Notes under the pieces: generated by a model
The model's database searches: none
What the model was told of the DNA's origin: nothing
Seen by the model: only the letters and a program-made list of their open reading frames with translations
Shown here: in pieces, positions 8,532 to 19,752 of the stretch
Layout: every line of letters starts with the position of its first letter
Position numbering within the stretch: the stretch's first letter is position 1
Made by a program: the position numbers and the translations under genes
Source: Propionivibrio dicarboxylicus
Lineage (GTDB): Bacteria > Pseudomonadota > Gammaproteobacteria > Burkholderiales > Rhodocyclaceae
NCBI RefSeq assembly: GCF_900099695.1
Contig: NZ_FNCY01000019.1
Coordinates: 21,102-85,101 of the forward strand
Reading direction: 5' to 3'
DNA: 64,000 nucleotides

Positions 8532-9509
8532 TTACTTCGCGCTCTTCTCGACGATGTCCATGAAGCGCTTGAAGTTATCGGCGCCGACACGCGCCTTGAC
8601 CTTGTCCCAGGCCGGACCCATCGCGGCCTTCCACGGACCGAGGTCCGGACGCGCAATGACGATGCCCTTGCTTGTCTCGAGATCCTTGAGCTGCGCCGCT
8701 TCGGCATCGCGCAAGGCCTTGCGTGCCGCCTTGGCGGCCGTGATCGACTCTTCGGTGACGATCTTCTGTTGCGCCGGCGTCAGCTTGTCCCAGCTCTTCT
8801 TGTTGACCACATGCACCATCGAGCTGTAGGTGTAGTTGAGGATCGACATGTACTTCTGCGTCTCGTAGAGCTTGAGGTCGTAGATCGTGCCGACCGGATT
8901 TTCCTGGCCATCGACGACGCCCTGCTTCATCGCCATGACGAGCTCGGCGAAGGCGATCGTCACCGCATTACCGCCCGCGGCTTCGACGAAGGCCTGGTAG
9001 GCGAAGGCCGGCGGCGTGCGGATCTTCATGCCCTTGAGGTCGGCTGGCGTGTTGACCGGCTTCTTCGAGTTGGTCAGCTGACGGAAGCCCCATTCCCAGT
9101 CGGAAACGTGCACCAGGCCCTTCTTGAGCAGTTCCGGCTCGGCCCACTTCTTGAACTCGCCGTCGATGACCTTGTCGGCCATGGCGTAGTCCTTGAAGGC
9201 GAACGGCGTGCTGATGACGTCATAGAACGGCAGGTGCTTGGCCAACTGGTCCTGCCCCGACAAGCTCATATCCACGGCGCCGAGCATGACCTGCTCGAGC
9301 ACTTCGGGTGGCGAACCGAGCGCATTGTTGCCGAACAGCGAAATTTTCACTTCGCCGTTGGTGCGCTGCTCGACGTTCTTCTTGAATTGCACCGCCGCGA
9401 TGCCGCAGGGATGCGTATCGGAGGCGAAATGCCCCAGCTTCAGTTCGACGGCGGCGAGCGCTGTGCTCGTGCCCCAGACCATGAGCATGGTCAACGCAAA
9501 TTTCTTCAT
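8532..9509 (-). CDS. TRAP transporter substrate-binding protein (DctP family)
   Basis: 325 aa with a Sec signal peptide (MKKFALTMLMVWGTSTALA, cleavage near residue 19-20). The ATG at 9507-9509 has AAAGGGGAAAGCA just upstream; in-frame codons further up are not translated in my view. The family signature is present: LKGMKIRTPP followed by the VVDGQENPVGTIYDLKLYETQKY block, where the Arg of the RTPP region normally pairs with the substrate carboxylate. The protein captures an organic acid in the periplasm and hands it to DctQM. Substrate cannot be read from the sequence. The gene is first in its operon, with a good promoter at 9588-9615. Confidence 0.93.
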   Translation of the reverse strand: MKKFALTMLMVWGTSTALAAVELKLGHFASDTHPCGIAAVQFKKNVEQRTNGEVKISLFGNNALGSPPEVLEQVMLGAVDMSLSGQDQLAKHLPFYDVISTPFAFKDYAMADKVIDGEFKKWAEPELLKKGLVHVSDWEWGFRQLTNSKKPVNTPADLKGMKIRTPPAFAYQAFVEAAGGNAVTIAFAELVMAMKQGVVDGQENPVGTIYDLKLYETQKYMSILNYTYSSMVHVVNKKSWDKLTPAQQKIVTEESITAAKAARKALRDAEAAQLKDLETSKGIVIARPDLGPWKAAMGPAWDKVKARVGADNFKRFMDIVEKSAK

Positions 9510-9587
9510 TGCTTTCCCCTTTCTTCGACCCGGTTTATTTGTATGGCAGAACCAAGCCCTGCCACGCTTGAAATCACTTATCGGGGG

Positions 9588-9615
9588 AGTATAGAAGCTG
9601 GCCAAACCCTGTCAA
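9588..9615 (-). promoter_or_regulatory. sigma70 promoter of dctP
   Basis: On the minus strand TTGACA is separated by 16 bp from TATACT, close to consensus. Transcription would start near 9581, giving a leader of about 70 bases ahead of the dctP ATG. Confidence 0.8.
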
Positions 9616-9616
9616 G

Positions 9617-9627
9617 TGGTCAGACCG
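9617..9627. promoter_or_regulatory. possible FCD-GntR operator abutting the dctP -35
   Basis: TGGTCAGACCG is a near-perfect inverted repeat of the TGGTnnnACCA kind bound by many FCD GntR regulators, directly upstream of the -35 hexamer. The core GTCTGACC (read on the minus strand) recurs at 56033-56040 in front of the second acid-sugar operon. Confidence 0.45.
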
Positions 9628-9672
9628 AAATTACCGCCGGAGAAATTCACCGGGAATGCGATTCGCAGAGAT

Positions 9673-11838
9673 TCACAGCCCTTCGGCGAGGGTCGCCCAG
9701 GAGGGATCGGGCCAGCGTGCGACCCAGCCCGGCACATCTTCCGCCGGCATCGGCCGGGCAATGCCGTAGCCCTGGAACTGATGACAGCCGAGACTGAGAA
9801 GCAGCCTGGCATGTTCGAGCGTTTCCACCCCTTCGGCGACGACCCGGCGATCGAAGGCACTGGCCAGTCCGATCACGCCGGAGACGATGGCGAGGTCGCC
9901 CTTGTCCTCCATCATGTTGCGGATGAAGGACTGGTCGATCTTCAGCGTATCGGCCGACAGCGCGCGCAAATAGGTGAGCGAGGAATAGCCGGTGCCGAAA
10001 TCGTCAAGCGAGAAGCCGACACCCAGCGCGCGGCAGGCGACGATGACCCGCTCGACATTTTCGATGTTGTCGAGGCGCGAACTTTCCAGCACCTCGATCT
10101 CGAGACTGCCGCGCGGCACCTCGGGATGCGCGGCGAGCAAGGCCTGCAAGCGCTCGATGAAATCGCCCTGGAGCAGGTGCTGTGCGGCGATATTGACGCT
10201 GATGCCCAATTCCAGCCCCAGCGCGTGCCAACGCGTGATCTGCGCCAACGCTTCGCCGATTACCCAGTCGCCGAGATCGACGGCGAAGGCGTCTTCTTCG
10301 ATGGCCGGCAGGAATGCGCCGGGCGGCAGCAGGCCGCGCTCCGGGTGGCTCCAGCGGATCAGCGCTTCGACGCCGGTGATCGCGCGCGTTTCGAGGTCGA
10401 CCTTGGGCTGGTAATAAAGAACGAATTCCCGCCGCGACAAGGCGGCGCGCATCAGTTCGATGCTTTCGTACTGAGCCCGCACGCGGCGCTCGCCTTCGGC
10501 GTCGAAAAGCTCGTGCCGCCCCTTGCCGAGCTGCTTGGCACGCATCATCGACTGGTCGGCATGGCGCAGCAGCGTGTCGGCGTCGGCGCTGTCCTGCGGA
10601 AAGATCGTCACGCCGATGCTGGCGCTCAGGGTAATGACGGCGGTATCGGAGACGAAGGGCTCCGACAGCCGCGCGCTGACGTTCTCGAGGAAGGCCGTCA
10701 ATTCCATATGGCTATTGATGCCGAGCACGAGCAGCACGAATTCGTCGCCGCCGACGCGCGCCAGCGTGTCGCCGCCGCGCAGGCAGCTTCTCAGGCATTC
10801 GGCCGTATTGATCAGCAGGTGGTCGCTGATTTCCTGGCCATGCGCCTCGTTAAGCGTTGCGAAGCCGTCGAGATCGATATAGCAGACGGCCATCCAGCAA
10901 CCCGTCTGCTTCGCCTGCGACACGCCCTGACGAATGCGCTCGGTCAGCAGCATGCGATTCGGCAAGCCGGTCAGCGCGTCGTAATGCAGCGAAAATTCCA
11001 GCTTCTGCCGATGTTCGCGCGCTTCCAGCCGCAGCTGTTCCTCGATCTTGCGGCGCTCTGTGATGTCCTGCAGCATCAGGATATGCGCCCGGCAACCCGG
11101 GTAGGCGACGCATTGGACGATGCCCTCGGTCTCGACCAGACAGCCGTCGGCATGCGAAAGACGCAGATGCCCGGTCAGCACCGCTTCCTCGGAATGTTCG
11201 GTCAGGTTTCGCGACAAGGCCCGCATCGCATCGCGCTGGCCGCGCTCGAACATGAAGCCGAGCGAACTGCCGACCCAGCGCTGGCGGGGATAGCCGAGCA
11301 TGCGGGTGCAGGCGCCATTGACCTCGACGATCTTCCAGGTGTCGGCGTCATAGACGATGACGGCGAGCGGACTGTCCTCGAACAGCACGCGGTAACGCGC
11401 CTCGCTCTCTTCGAGCGCCCGTGTGCGCTCGGCCACGCGGCGTTCGAGATCGCGCTTGATGCCGTTGAGTTCGAGATGGGTTCGCACCCGCACCAGCACT
11501 TCTTCCGCCTGGAAGGGTTTGGTCACGTAATCGATGCCGCCGGCACCGAAGGCCATGACCTTGTCCTCGATGTCGTTCATCGCGCTGATGAAGATGACCG
11601 GGATGTCGCGGGTGGCTTCGTCGGACTTGAGCTGACGACAAACGTCGAAACCGCTCATCTCCGGCATCTTGACGTCGAGCAGGATGAGATCCGGCCGCCG
11701 CTTGGCGACCGCGCGCAAGGCGACCTCGCCCGACAGCGCCGCATGGACGCGGAAAGGTTCGCGCCTGAGGATATCGCTCAGCACCTGCAGGTTGATGGGA
11801 TTGTCATCAACCACGAGGATGTCGGCGCGATCATCCAT
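9673..11838 (-). CDS. response regulator with PAS, GGDEF and EAL domains
   Basis: 721 aa: REC domain 1-120 with phospho-acceptor D55 and the acidic pair D16/D17 region intact; coiled linker to about 145; PAS about 147-262; GGDEF about 285-445 with GGDEF at 363-367 and an RxxD inhibition site (RGGD) five residues before it; EAL about 465-705 with EAL at 493-495, DDFGTGYSSL, KIDQSF and EGVET all intact. It should therefore make or degrade c-di-GMP, with phosphorylation deciding; which activity dominates cannot be told. It directly abuts the stop of cheB (no gap), so it is the output gene of the leftward chemosensory operon. No membrane segment: cytoplasmic. Confidence 0.93.
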   Translation of the reverse strand: MDDRADILVVDDNPINLQVLSDILRREPFRVHAALSGEVALRAVAKRRPDLILLDVKMPEMSGFDVCRQLKSDEATRDIPVIFISAMNDIEDKVMAFGAGGIDYVTKPFQAEEVLVRVRTHLELNGIKRDLERRVAERTRALEESEARYRVLFEDSPLAVIVYDADTWKIVEVNGACTRMLGYPRQRWVGSSLGFMFERGQRDAMRALSRNLTEHSEEAVLTGHLRLSHADGCLVETEGIVQCVAYPGCRAHILMLQDITERRKIEEQLRLEAREHRQKLEFSLHYDALTGLPNRMLLTERIRQGVSQAKQTGCWMAVCYIDLDGFATLNEAHGQEISDHLLINTAECLRSCLRGGDTLARVGGDEFVLLVLGINSHMELTAFLENVSARLSEPFVSDTAVITLSASIGVTIFPQDSADADTLLRHADQSMMRAKQLGKGRHELFDAEGERRVRAQYESIELMRAALSRREFVLYYQPKVDLETRAITGVEALIRWSHPERGLLPPGAFLPAIEEDAFAVDLGDWVIGEALAQITRWHALGLELGISVNIAAQHLLQGDFIERLQALLAAHPEVPRGSLEIEVLESSRLDNIENVERVIVACRALGVGFSLDDFGTGYSSLTYLRALSADTLKIDQSFIRNMMEDKGDLAIVSGVIGLASAFDRRVVAEGVETLEHARLLLSLGCHQFQGYGIARPMPAEDVPGWVARWPDPSWATLAEGL

Positions 11839-12900
11839 TCAGAGCGCTCCCGGCCCCTTCATGATGGCACCGGCCAGCGAGGTCAGCGGCAGGCTGCGAT
11901 CGACGCCGCCATGCTTGACCGCCTCGCGCGGCATGCCATAGACGACGCAGCTGGCCTCGTCCTGCGCCAGCGTGTAGGCGCCGGCATCGTGCATTTCCTT
12001 CATCCCGCGCGCGCCGTCGTCGCCCATGCCGGTCATGATTACGCCCATGGCATTTTTTCCGGCATACTTCGCGACCGAACGAAAGAGCACATCGACCGAG
12101 GGCCGGAAGCGATTGACGAGCGGCCCGTCCTTGATCTCGACCTGGTATTGCGCGCCGCTGCGCACGAGCTGCATGTGCTTGCCGCCCGGCGCGATGAGCG
12201 CCTGCCCCGGCAGGACGCGCTGCCCGTGCTTGGCCTCGAAGACCGAGATCTCGCAGAGCTTGTCGAGACGCGCCGCGAACGACGCCGTATAGCGCTCCGG
12301 CATATGCTGGACGATGACGAGGCCAGGACAGACGCGCGGCAACTCGGTCAGCAGGACTTCGAGCGCGACGGTGCCGCCGGTCGAGGTGCCGACAGCGACG
12401 ATGCGTTCGGTCGTCTGCGCCATCGCCGTGGTAGCCGCCGGCCGCGCGTGTGGTTGCCGGCACAGTTGCGTGCCGCGGCGCACCGCGCCCATGTTGGCGC
12501 GCGCGGCCGACTTGACGGCAACGATCAGGTCGTCGGCGGCGTTCTGCAGGAAGCCCTCGACCCCCAGCGTCGGCTTGGTGATGATGCTGACGGCACCGGC
12601 GGCCAGCGCCTGCAAGGTCGTCTCGGCGCCTTCGGTGGTCAGCGACGAGCAGACCACCACCGGCGTCGGCCGCTCGGCCATGAGCTGGCCGAGAAAGGTG
12701 ACGCCGTCCATGCGCGGCATTTCGATGTCGAGCGTGATGACGTCGGGCCAATCCCGACGCATCTTGTCGATGGCGAAGAGCGGGTCCGGCGCCGTCCCGA
12801 TGACCTTGATATCCGGATCGCGTTCCAGCACCGAAGTCATCACCTTGCGAACAACCGCTGAATCATCCACCACCATGACGCGGATTGGTGTACCCATCAT
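11839..12900 (-). CDS. cheB: chemotaxis protein-glutamate methylesterase CheB
   Basis: 353 aa, normal CheB length. REC domain at the N-terminus ([22 protein letters not shown]) and C-terminal methylesterase with the catalytic Ser in AVGTSTGGT, His in VQHMPERY and Asp in [11 protein letters not shown]. It removes methyl groups from MCP glutamates and deamidates glutamines when phosphorylated by CheA, giving adaptation. It follows the third MCP of the leftward cluster after a 99-bp gap and abuts the GGDEF-EAL gene. A second cheB lies at 29986-31059; the two belong to the two clusters. There is no CheR on this strand. Confidence 0.95.
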   Translation of the reverse strand: MMGTPIRVMVVDDSAVVRKVMTSVLERDPDIKVIGTAPDPLFAIDKMRRDWPDVITLDIEMPRMDGVTFLGQLMAERPTPVVVCSSLTTEGAETTLQALAAGAVSIITKPTLGVEGFLQNAADDLIVAVKSAARANMGAVRRGTQLCRQPHARPAATTAMAQTTERIVAVGTSTGGTVALEVLLTELPRVCPGLVIVQHMPERYTASFAARLDKLCEISVFEAKHGQRVLPGQALIAPGGKHMQLVRSGAQYQVEIKDGPLVNRFRPSVDVLFRSVAKYAGKNAMGVIMTGMGDDGARGMKEMHDAGAYTLAQDEASCVVYGMPREAVKHGGVDRSLPLTSLAGAIMKGPGAL

Positions 12901-12999
12901 TCACTCCGTTTGTCGATCTTGTTCAAAACCTTTTGATTCATGCTGCCAGACAAGCTTTTCTCGTCGATTGTTCCCGGCCTCGCAGCCCGCGCCACCGTT

Positions 13000-14922
13000 T
13001 CAATATTTGACGAAATCCTTCAATTCCACGGCTTGCGGCGTTTTCCCCGCGACGGGCGCTGCCCGTGGCGCGACGATCGCCGCATCGACGGCCGCCAGCC
13101 CGGCAAATCCTTCATAACCGGAGACCTTGAAACGCGCCATCAACTGCTTGAGACTTTCGGCCTGTGCATTCATTTCCTCGGCGGTTGCCGACAGCTCTTC
13201 CGAGGCCGCTGCATTCTGCTGCGTCACGCTGTTGAGTTGCGTCATCGCCTGGCTGATCTGGCCGGCGCCGGTCGTCTGTTCTTCCGATGCTGCCGTAATT
13301 TCGCGCACCAGGTCGGCGGTCTTGCGGATCGACGGCAACATCGTCTCCAGCAGCTTCCCGGCCTGCTCGGCCTGATCGACGCTGCTCGCCGCCAGTTCGC
13401 CGATTTCCTGTGCCGCCACCTGCGAGCGCTCGGCCAGCTTGCGCACTTCCGCCGCCACCACCGCGAAGCCCTTGCCGTGCTCGCCCGCCCGCGCCGCTTC
13501 GATCGCCGCGTTCAGCGCCAGGAGATCGGTGCGATAAGCGATGTCGTCGATGATCGAGATACGTCCGGCGATCGATTTCATTGCCTCGACCGTCGATTTC
13601 ACCGCTTCGCCACCCGACAGCGCGTCCTGCGAGGCCTGGTGCGCGATGCCGTCGGTCGCCTTGGCGTTGTCGGTATTCTGCGCGATCGACGCCGACATCT
13701 CCTCGACCGCCGCCGTCGTCTCCTCCAGGCTCGCCGCCTGTTGCGAGGTCGCTTGCGACAAGCCCTGCGAAGTCGCCGCCACTTGCGACGAGGCGCTCGT
13801 CAATTCGTTGGCCGAGATGCGGATTTCATCGACGATCTGGCGCAGGCGCAGCACCATGTTCTTCATCGCGCTCATCAGGCGCCCGGTCTCGTCGGACGAG
13901 GTCACCGCGATGTCCACCGTCAGGTCCCCTTCGGCGATCTGCAATGCCGCTTGCATCGCCGCCTGCACCGGCGCAATGACCTGCCGCCGCAGGAGAACGA
14001 CCAGCAGGGCGATCAGCAGGGCGCAGGACAGTACGCCAACCGCAGCAATCTCACCGATGCGCTCGCGGCTGATGTCGGCGACCTCGCGTTCGGGATACGC
14101 AGCGAGAATGCGGAAGCCCCAGGCCGGGAAATCCTCCTTGAGCACGTTCCAGCCCGTGCTGCCAACTTTGACCGTCTTGACGACGTTGTCATCGTCGACA
14201 TGCCCCGAGCGGAAACGCACCTTGTCATGCTCGTCGACGATGGCGACGAAGCCGCTGGCCAGGAGCCGCGTGGCGCCGACGATATCCTTCAGCACCGCCA
14301 TGTCGACCTTGTAGCCGACATACCAGATGCCGATCGTCTGCCCCTGTGCGTCGCGGATCGGCTCGTAGCCGGTGATATAGGGAGTGCCCAGAATATCGAC
14401 CTTGCCGTAGAAGGCCTGCCCCTTGAGGATGGCGGCGATCGCCTTGCCGGCCGGATCGAGGACGGTGCCGATGGCGCGTTCTCCCTCGGTCTTCACGTTC
14501 GTCGACACGCGCACGAATTCGTCACCGTGACGGACGAACAGCGTCGCCGTTCCGCCCATCGCGCGGACGACGCCGTCGACCAGTTCGTAGTGGAGGTTCT
14601 GCGGCTTGCCGCCGAACATCAGGCCGGGCACCGTCTTGCCCTTGACCGCCACCGCCGGCCCCAGGGTCGCCGCGCCCAAAGCCCGGCTGCGTTCGATCAG
14701 GATGTTCATGGCCGCCCGCGTCTGCTGGTTCATCAGCGCATCGGTCACGCCCATCAAGTCATTGACGCCGCGCATCTGCTGCCGCGCCTGCGCCGCGATC
14801 TCGCGGTCGATGCGCTGCGCCTCGCTCAAGGAAAAGACCGTGGCGCCGGCCGCCACCAGCAGCACGACCAGCACCGATACCGGCACGATGAAACGCAGCA
14901 GCAGACTGTTCCTGACCCTCAT
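13000..14922 (-). CDS. methyl-accepting chemotaxis protein with large Cache sensor
   Basis: 640 aa. Membrane helices at about 9-30 and 290-312 bracket a periplasmic sensor of about 260 residues with Cache-type features ([21 protein letters not shown], then [27 protein letters not shown], the Cache_3/Cache_2 pattern). HAMP follows, then a full signalling hairpin with the tip [20 protein letters not shown]. The protein ends KDFVKY, so its last five residues DFVKY fit the x-aromatic-x-x-aromatic tail that recruits CheR. It is the most 3' MCP of the leftward operon, between cheW and cheB. Cache domains usually bind small organic ligands; the ligand is not predictable here. Confidence 0.92.
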   Translation of the reverse strand: MRVRNSLLLRFIVPVSVLVVLLVAAGATVFSLSEAQRIDREIAAQARQQMRGVNDLMGVTDALMNQQTRAAMNILIERSRALGAATLGPAVAVKGKTVPGLMFGGKPQNLHYELVDGVVRAMGGTATLFVRHGDEFVRVSTNVKTEGERAIGTVLDPAGKAIAAILKGQAFYGKVDILGTPYITGYEPIRDAQGQTIGIWYVGYKVDMAVLKDIVGATRLLASGFVAIVDEHDKVRFRSGHVDDDNVVKTVKVGSTGWNVLKEDFPAWGFRILAAYPEREVADISRERIGEIAAVGVLSCALLIALLVVLLRRQVIAPVQAAMQAALQIAEGDLTVDIAVTSSDETGRLMSAMKNMVLRLRQIVDEIRISANELTSASSQVAATSQGLSQATSQQAASLEETTAAVEEMSASIAQNTDNAKATDGIAHQASQDALSGGEAVKSTVEAMKSIAGRISIIDDIAYRTDLLALNAAIEAARAGEHGKGFAVVAAEVRKLAERSQVAAQEIGELAASSVDQAEQAGKLLETMLPSIRKTADLVREITAASEEQTTGAGQISQAMTQLNSVTQQNAAASEELSATAEEMNAQAESLKQLMARFKVSGYEGFAGLAAVDAAIVAPRAAPVAGKTPQAVELKDFVKY

Positions 14923-14981
14923 GACCCGATTCCCCTTTTCACCATAGCCCCCTCAGGCGTATTACAAATGCATCGATCCCT

Positions 14982-15542
14982 TCAGGAATTCTGCGCATCG
15001 ACGGCCTTGATCGCCGCCATCTCCTCGATCGACAGCGCCCGGCCGACGTCGAGAATGATGATGAACTTGCCATTGACCCGCGCCATGCCCTCGATGAACT
15101 CGGTATTGACCCGGGTTCCGAAGCTCGGCGCCGGTTCGACGTTGGCGGCATCGATCTCCATTACCGCATTGACGCCATCGACCATCAGCCCGAGCACATG
15201 CGTCGCGCCTTCGTGCTGCACCTCGACGATGACGATGCAGGTACGCTTGCCGACGCCGGTCGCTTCACGACCGAAGCGGATGGCGAGATCGATCACCGGC
15301 ACCACCGAACCGCGCAGGTTGATGACGCCGCGCACCGACGGCGGCATCATCGGAACGCTGGTCGGCACGCTGTACTCGATGATTTCCCGAATGCGCAGGA
15401 TATCGATCGCGAACACCTCGTCGGACAGGCGGAACGCCAGGTACAACTGCTCGGCGGCAAAACCCTCGATGGCCAGTTTTCCACCCGGATTCGACGGCAC
15501 GGGGGACGACACCGCGCCCGCAACAGCAACATCCGTAGTCAT
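14982..15542 (-). CDS. cheW: CheW coupling protein
   Basis: 186 aa: a single CheW domain after a 25-residue Ala/Pro-rich leader. Characteristic segments are VPMMPPSVRGVINLRGSVVP followed by VIDLAIRF, and VDGVNAVMEI. It couples MCP tips to CheA. It lies 9 bp after the second MCP and is very close in sequence to the CheW of the rightward cluster (38784-39350). Confidence 0.95.
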   Translation of the reverse strand: MTTDVAVAGAVSSPVPSNPGGKLAIEGFAAEQLYLAFRLSDEVFAIDILRIREIIEYSVPTSVPMMPPSVRGVINLRGSVVPVIDLAIRFGREATGVGKRTCIVIVEVQHEGATHVLGLMVDGVNAVMEIDAANVEPAPSFGTRVNTEFIEGMARVNGKFIIILDVGRALSIEEMAAIKAVDAQNS

Positions 15543-15551
15543 GATATCTCC

Positions 15552-17705
15552 TCAGAATTTGACGAAATCCTTCAACGCATCGGCCGTCGTCGGCGCGACC
15601 CGGGCCGGCACTTTCTGCACCGCTTTCGCGACCGCCTTTCCGGCGGCCGGCACCTCCGACGCCACCGTGAATTGCGCCATCAGGTCCTTCAGGTTCTCGG
15701 CTTGCGCGTTCATTTCCTCGGCCGTCGCCGACAGTTCTTCCGAGGCCGAAGCGTTCTGCTGCGTCACGCTGTTGAGCTGCGCCATGGCGTGGCTGATCTG
15801 GTTCGTCCCGGTGCTCTGTTCTTCCGATGCCGCCGTAATTTCACGCACCAGGTCGGCAGTCTTGCGGATCGACGGCAGCATCGTCTCGAGCAGCTTCCCG
15901 GCCTGCTCGGCCGTGTCGACGCTGCTCGTCGCCAGCTCGCCGATTTCCTGCGCCGCCACCTGCGAACGCTCGGCCAGCTTGCGCACCTCCGCCGCCACTA
16001 CCGCGAAGCCCTTGCCGTGCTCGCCCGCCCGCGCCGCTTCGATCGCCGCGTTGAGCGCCAGGAGGTCGGTGCGATAGGCGATGTCGTCGATGATCGAGAT
16101 CTTTCCGGCGATCGACTTCATCGCCTCGACCGTCGACTTCACCGCTTCGCCACCCGACAGCGCGTCCTGCGACGCCTTGCGCGCGATCCCGTCGGTCGTC
16201 TTGGCGTTGTCGGTGTTCTGCGAGATCGACGCCGACATTTCCTCGATCGCCGATGTCGTTTCCTCCAGGCTCGCCGCCTGTTCCGACGTCGCCTGCGACA
16301 AGGACTGCGAGGTCGCCGACACCTGCGACGAGGCGCTCGTCAGTTCGGTCGCCGACGCCCGCACCTGCGCGATGATCGACGACAGACGATCGACCGTGTT
16401 GTTCACGCTCGCCTGCAAGCCGCCGAAATCGCCCTGGTAATTGCCGCTCACGCGCCGCGTCAGATCGCCCTGCTCGACCGCCGCCATCACCTCGCGCACT
16501 TCGTCGATCGGCGCCACCACCGCGTCCATCGTCGCGTTGATACCGTCGATGATCGCCCGGAATTCGCCCTGGTGCTTTGCCGCGTCGGCACGCACCGTGA
16601 GCTTGCCCTGCTGCGCCGAGGACGAAAGGATGTTGGCATCGTCGACCAGCGTCCTGACCGTCGCGCTCATGCCCTTGACCGCCGCCATCAACGTGCCGAA
16701 CTCGCCCCGATACTCGGTATCGGAACGTTGCGACAGATCGCCCTTCTCGACCGCGACCATGACGCGCTTGACCTCGTCGATCGGCCCGGCCACCGCCACC
16801 ATCGTGTTGTTGATCCCCTCGACGATGCTGCGGAACTCGCCCTGGTGCTTCGCCGCATCGGCCCGCGCATCGAGCTTGCCGGCCGCCGCCGCAGACGACA
16901 GCACATTGGCATCGGCAATCATCGCCTGCACCGACGATTTCACCGTCATGACGGCGCGGAAGACATCGCCGGCCTCGTCCTTCGCCTGCGTATCGAGGCT
17001 GAAATCGAAGTCGCCTGCCGCCATCCTGCCCGATACCGTGACGACATCGGCGAGCGGCCTGGCGATCGAGCGCGAGATCATCCAGCCGAGGAAGGACAGG
17101 ATCACCATCAGACCGAGCGAGATCGAGCCCATCATCAGTAGCGAGCGCTGGAACGCGGCATCGACGTCATCGATGTAGATACCGGTGCCGAGCACCAGAT
17201 TCCAGGGCTTGAACAGCGTTGCGTAGCCCAGCTTCGGCGTCACCCGCTGCGTATCGGGCTTGGGGAATTCATAAGCGACGTAGCCGCCGCCGACCATCGC
17301 CACGCCGATCAATTCCTTGAGCAGGAACTTGCCGTTCGAATCCTTCATGTCGAGCTTGTTCTTGCCCTCGAAATCGCGGTTCGGCGGCAGCAGGTAATAC
17401 ACGCCTTGCGTATCGAAGCCGAACAGGTAGTTGCCGTTTTCGAAGCGCATGACGCGCAGGGTTTCGATCGCCGTCTCCCGCGCCTCTTTCTCCGGCATCT
17501 TCCCGGCAACGGCGAGTTGATGGTAATGCTCCATCACGCCGACGCCGACTTCGACCAGGCTCTTGATCCGCAGCTTGCGATCATCGAGCATGCTGTCGCG
17601 GATGGCAAAGAGCGACACCGCACAGACCAGTAGCAGGCCTAGCGCCGTCAGCACGCTCAGCACCTGTGTGCGCGTACTCACCCGGAACGATCTGAGCCAT
17701 TTCAC
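15552..17705 (-). CDS. methyl-accepting chemotaxis protein with sCache_2-like sensor and HAMP-like repeats
   Basis: 717 aa. Helix 1 about 14-33; periplasmic single-Cache domain about 35-190 with the typical [19 protein letters not shown] and [14 protein letters not shown] motifs; helix 2 about 191-213. After HAMP come two tandem helical modules, each beginning with the phrase [13 protein letters not shown] (or [14 protein letters not shown]) and continuing into a P-x-x-E-V-x-x-VM-x-AVE(K/Q)GDL HAMP-like stretch. The C-terminal signalling domain ends in KDFVKF, a CheR-docking type tail. The last approximately 1 kb is nearly identical at DNA level to the neighbouring MCP (17767-19686). sCache_2 sensors often bind C2/C3 carboxylic acids; that is family knowledge, not shown here. 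Confidence 0.92.
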   Translation of the reverse strand: MKWLRSFRVSTRTQVLSVLTALGLLLVCAVSLFAIRDSMLDDRKLRIKSLVEVGVGVMEHYHQLAVAGKMPEKEARETAIETLRVMRFENGNYLFGFDTQGVYYLLPPNRDFEGKNKLDMKDSNGKFLLKELIGVAMVGGGYVAYEFPKPDTQRVTPKLGYATLFKPWNLVLGTGIYIDDVDAAFQRSLLMMGSISLGLMVILSFLGWMISRSIARPLADVVTVSGRMAAGDFDFSLDTQAKDEAGDVFRAVMTVKSSVQAMIADANVLSSAAAAGKLDARADAAKHQGEFRSIVEGINNTMVAVAGPIDEVKRVMVAVEKGDLSQRSDTEYRGEFGTLMAAVKGMSATVRTLVDDANILSSSAQQGKLTVRADAAKHQGEFRAIIDGINATMDAVVAPIDEVREVMAAVEQGDLTRRVSGNYQGDFGGLQASVNNTVDRLSSIIAQVRASATELTSASSQVSATSQSLSQATSEQAASLEETTSAIEEMSASISQNTDNAKTTDGIARKASQDALSGGEAVKSTVEAMKSIAGKISIIDDIAYRTDLLALNAAIEAARAGEHGKGFAVVAAEVRKLAERSQVAAQEIGELATSSVDTAEQAGKLLETMLPSIRKTADLVREITAASEEQSTGTNQISHAMAQLNSVTQQNASASEELSATAEEMNAQAENLKDLMAQFTVASEVPAAGKAVAKAVQKVPARVAPTTADALKDFVKF

Positions 17706-17766
17706 GATAATTCTCCTTCCCTGTTCATGAGTTCTGCATCACTTCCCGGCGACCGTGTTCCCCTGC

Positions 17767-19686
17767 TCAGAACTTGACGAAGTCCTTCAATTCGTCGGCG
17801 GCCGGCATCGTTACTTTGGCGGGCGCCTTTTTCGGCGCCTTGGCCTGCTTGCTGGCGGCATGTTCGTCGGACGCCACCGTGAATTGCGCCATCAGGTCCT
17901 TCAGGTTCTCCGCTTGCGCGTTCATTTCCTCGGCCGTCGCCGACAGTTCTTCCGAGGACGAGGCGTTCTGCTGCGTCACGCTGTTGAGTTGCGCCATCGC
18001 GTTGCTGATCTGGCTTGTCCCGGCGCTCTGCTCTTCCGATGCCGCCGTAATTTCACGCACCAGGTCGGCGGTCTTGCGGATCGACGGCAACATCGTCTCG
18101 AGCAGGCTGCCCGCCTGTTCGGCCGTATCGACGCTGCTCGTCGCCAGTTCGCCGATTTCCTGCGCCGCGATCTGCGAGCGCTCGGCCAGCTTGCGCACTT
18201 CCGCCGCCACCACCGCGAAGCCCTTGCCGTGCTCGCCCGCCCGCGCCGCTTCGATCGCCGCGTTGAGCGCCAGGAGGTCGGTGCGATAGGCGATGTCGTC
18301 GATGATCGAGATACGTCCGGCGATCGACTTCATCGCCTCGACCGTCGACTTCACCGCTTCGCCACCCGACAGCGCGTCCTGCGAGGCCTTGCGCGCGATG
18401 CCGTCGGTCGTCTTGGCGTTGTCGGTGTTCTGCGAGATCGACGCCGACATTTCCTCGATCGCCGCCGTCGTCTCTTCCAGGCTCGCCGCCTGTTCCGAGG
18501 TCGCCTGCGACAGCGCCTGCGAGGTCGCCGACACCTGCGACGAGGCGCTCGTCAGCTCGGTCGCCGAGGCCCGCACCTGCGCGATGATCGACGACAGACG
18601 ATCGACCGTGTTGTTCACGCTCGCCTGCAGACCGCCGAAATCGCCCTGGTAGTGGCCGCTCACCCGCCGCGTCAGGTCGCCCTGCTCGACCGCCGCCATC
18701 ACCTCGCGCACTTCGTTGATCGGCGCCACCACCGCGTCCATCGTCGCGTTGATGCCGTCGATGATCGCCCGGAATTCGCCCTGATGCTTCGCCGCATCCG
18801 CCCGCGCTTCCAGCGCTCCCTGCCGTGCCGAGGTCGACAGGGCATTGGCATCCTCTACCAAGGTGCCGATCGTCGCGCTCATCTTGCGCATGGCCGCCAT
18901 CAGGCTCGTCGTGTCGCCGTCCCTGATTTCGATGCGCCCCGACAGATCGCCGACGGCAATATGGTTGGCCACGTCGGCCGCCAGCGCCGGTTCACCGCCA
19001 AGCTGCCGCATCGTGCTGCGGAAGACGAACCAGCCGAGTGACAGGATGGCGATGACCGCGATGAACGCAACCGTGTTCATGATCATCGACATGCGCGCCA
19101 TTTGCGCCGAGCTGCTCGCGTAATATTCTTCACCGAGCTTGGCATTGATCTCGACCAGCTTGTCAATCGCCGCCTTGGTCGCACCGGCGCTTGGCCCGAC
19201 GCGCTTGGTGTGCCCCCGGATCTCATGGAAGATTTCGGTCACCTCGGCCTTGGACTTGGCCTTGCCGACGTTGGCGACCATGACGTTGAGTTCGTCGTTG
19301 AGCTTCTTCCACTCGTTGTAATCGACGACAAACTGTTTCCAGATCTTGTCTTCCTCGGGCGACATCGGCAACCCCTCGTACGCCTTGCGCCCCTTGTCCA
19401 TCTGGGCGTAAGCCGCCACCTTGCGTTCGACGAGCTTGGCCGCCTTGGCCGGCGCCTCGTCGTCGAACTCGAGCAGCGAGACTTCCCGGTTGACGACGCG
19501 CGCCTCCAGCTGCCCGCGGCTGATTTCCATCAGCCCGATCACCGAGGGAAGGAAGTTGAAGCCGAGTTGGCGGACGGCGTCGCTGCCGTCGCGCATGCCG
19601 ATGATGCCGGAACCCGACGCAATGATGATCGCCAGCGTGGCAACCGCCGTCAGCGTGATCAGTTTGGCTTTGATGGTTGAGAACAT
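17767..19686 (-). CDS. methyl-accepting chemotaxis protein with four-helix-bundle sensor
   Basis: 639 aa. Membrane helices at about 9-29 and 201-222 enclose a roughly 170-residue all-helical periplasmic domain of the 4HB_MCP type. HAMP (with the [10 protein letters not shown] stretch), one HAMP-like module with [12 protein letters not shown], and a standard signalling domain follow; the tip is [20 protein letters not shown]. The end, DELKDFVKF, is shared with the preceding MCP. It sits 66 bp after cheA and just before the sCache MCP; the shared 3' DNA suggests duplication followed by conversion. Confidence 0.92.
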   Translation of the reverse strand: MFSTIKAKLITLTAVATLAIIIASGSGIIGMRDGSDAVRQLGFNFLPSVIGLMEISRGQLEARVVNREVSLLEFDDEAPAKAAKLVERKVAAYAQMDKGRKAYEGLPMSPEEDKIWKQFVVDYNEWKKLNDELNVMVANVGKAKSKAEVTEIFHEIRGHTKRVGPSAGATKAAIDKLVEINAKLGEEYYASSSAQMARMSMIMNTVAFIAVIAILSLGWFVFRSTMRQLGGEPALAADVANHIAVGDLSGRIEIRDGDTTSLMAAMRKMSATIGTLVEDANALSTSARQGALEARADAAKHQGEFRAIIDGINATMDAVVAPINEVREVMAAVEQGDLTRRVSGHYQGDFGGLQASVNNTVDRLSSIIAQVRASATELTSASSQVSATSQALSQATSEQAASLEETTAAIEEMSASISQNTDNAKTTDGIARKASQDALSGGEAVKSTVEAMKSIAGRISIIDDIAYRTDLLALNAAIEAARAGEHGKGFAVVAAEVRKLAERSQIAAQEIGELATSSVDTAEQAGSLLETMLPSIRKTADLVREITAASEEQSAGTSQISNAMAQLNSVTQQNASSSEELSATAEEMNAQAENLKDLMAQFTVASDEHAASKQAKAPKKAPAKVTMPAADELKDFVKF

Positions 19687-19752
19687 GTCAATCCCTCCGA
19701 GTACACCCCATGGTTAAATGCTGCGGTTTCCGCTATTCGTCTTGCATGCGCC

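Noticed and set aside
9616..12861. Open frame of more than 1000 codons antisense to cheB and the GGDEF-EAL gene
   Set aside because: It mirrors the codon structure of well-identified genes on the other strand and its translation is an Arg/His/Asp-rich composition without domains; long antisense frames are expected at this GC content.
12940..16077. Open frame of more than 1000 codons antisense to MCP and cheW genes
   Set aside because: Shadow of the MCP and CheW genes; low-complexity Arg/Leu/Asp translation and no ribosome binding site.
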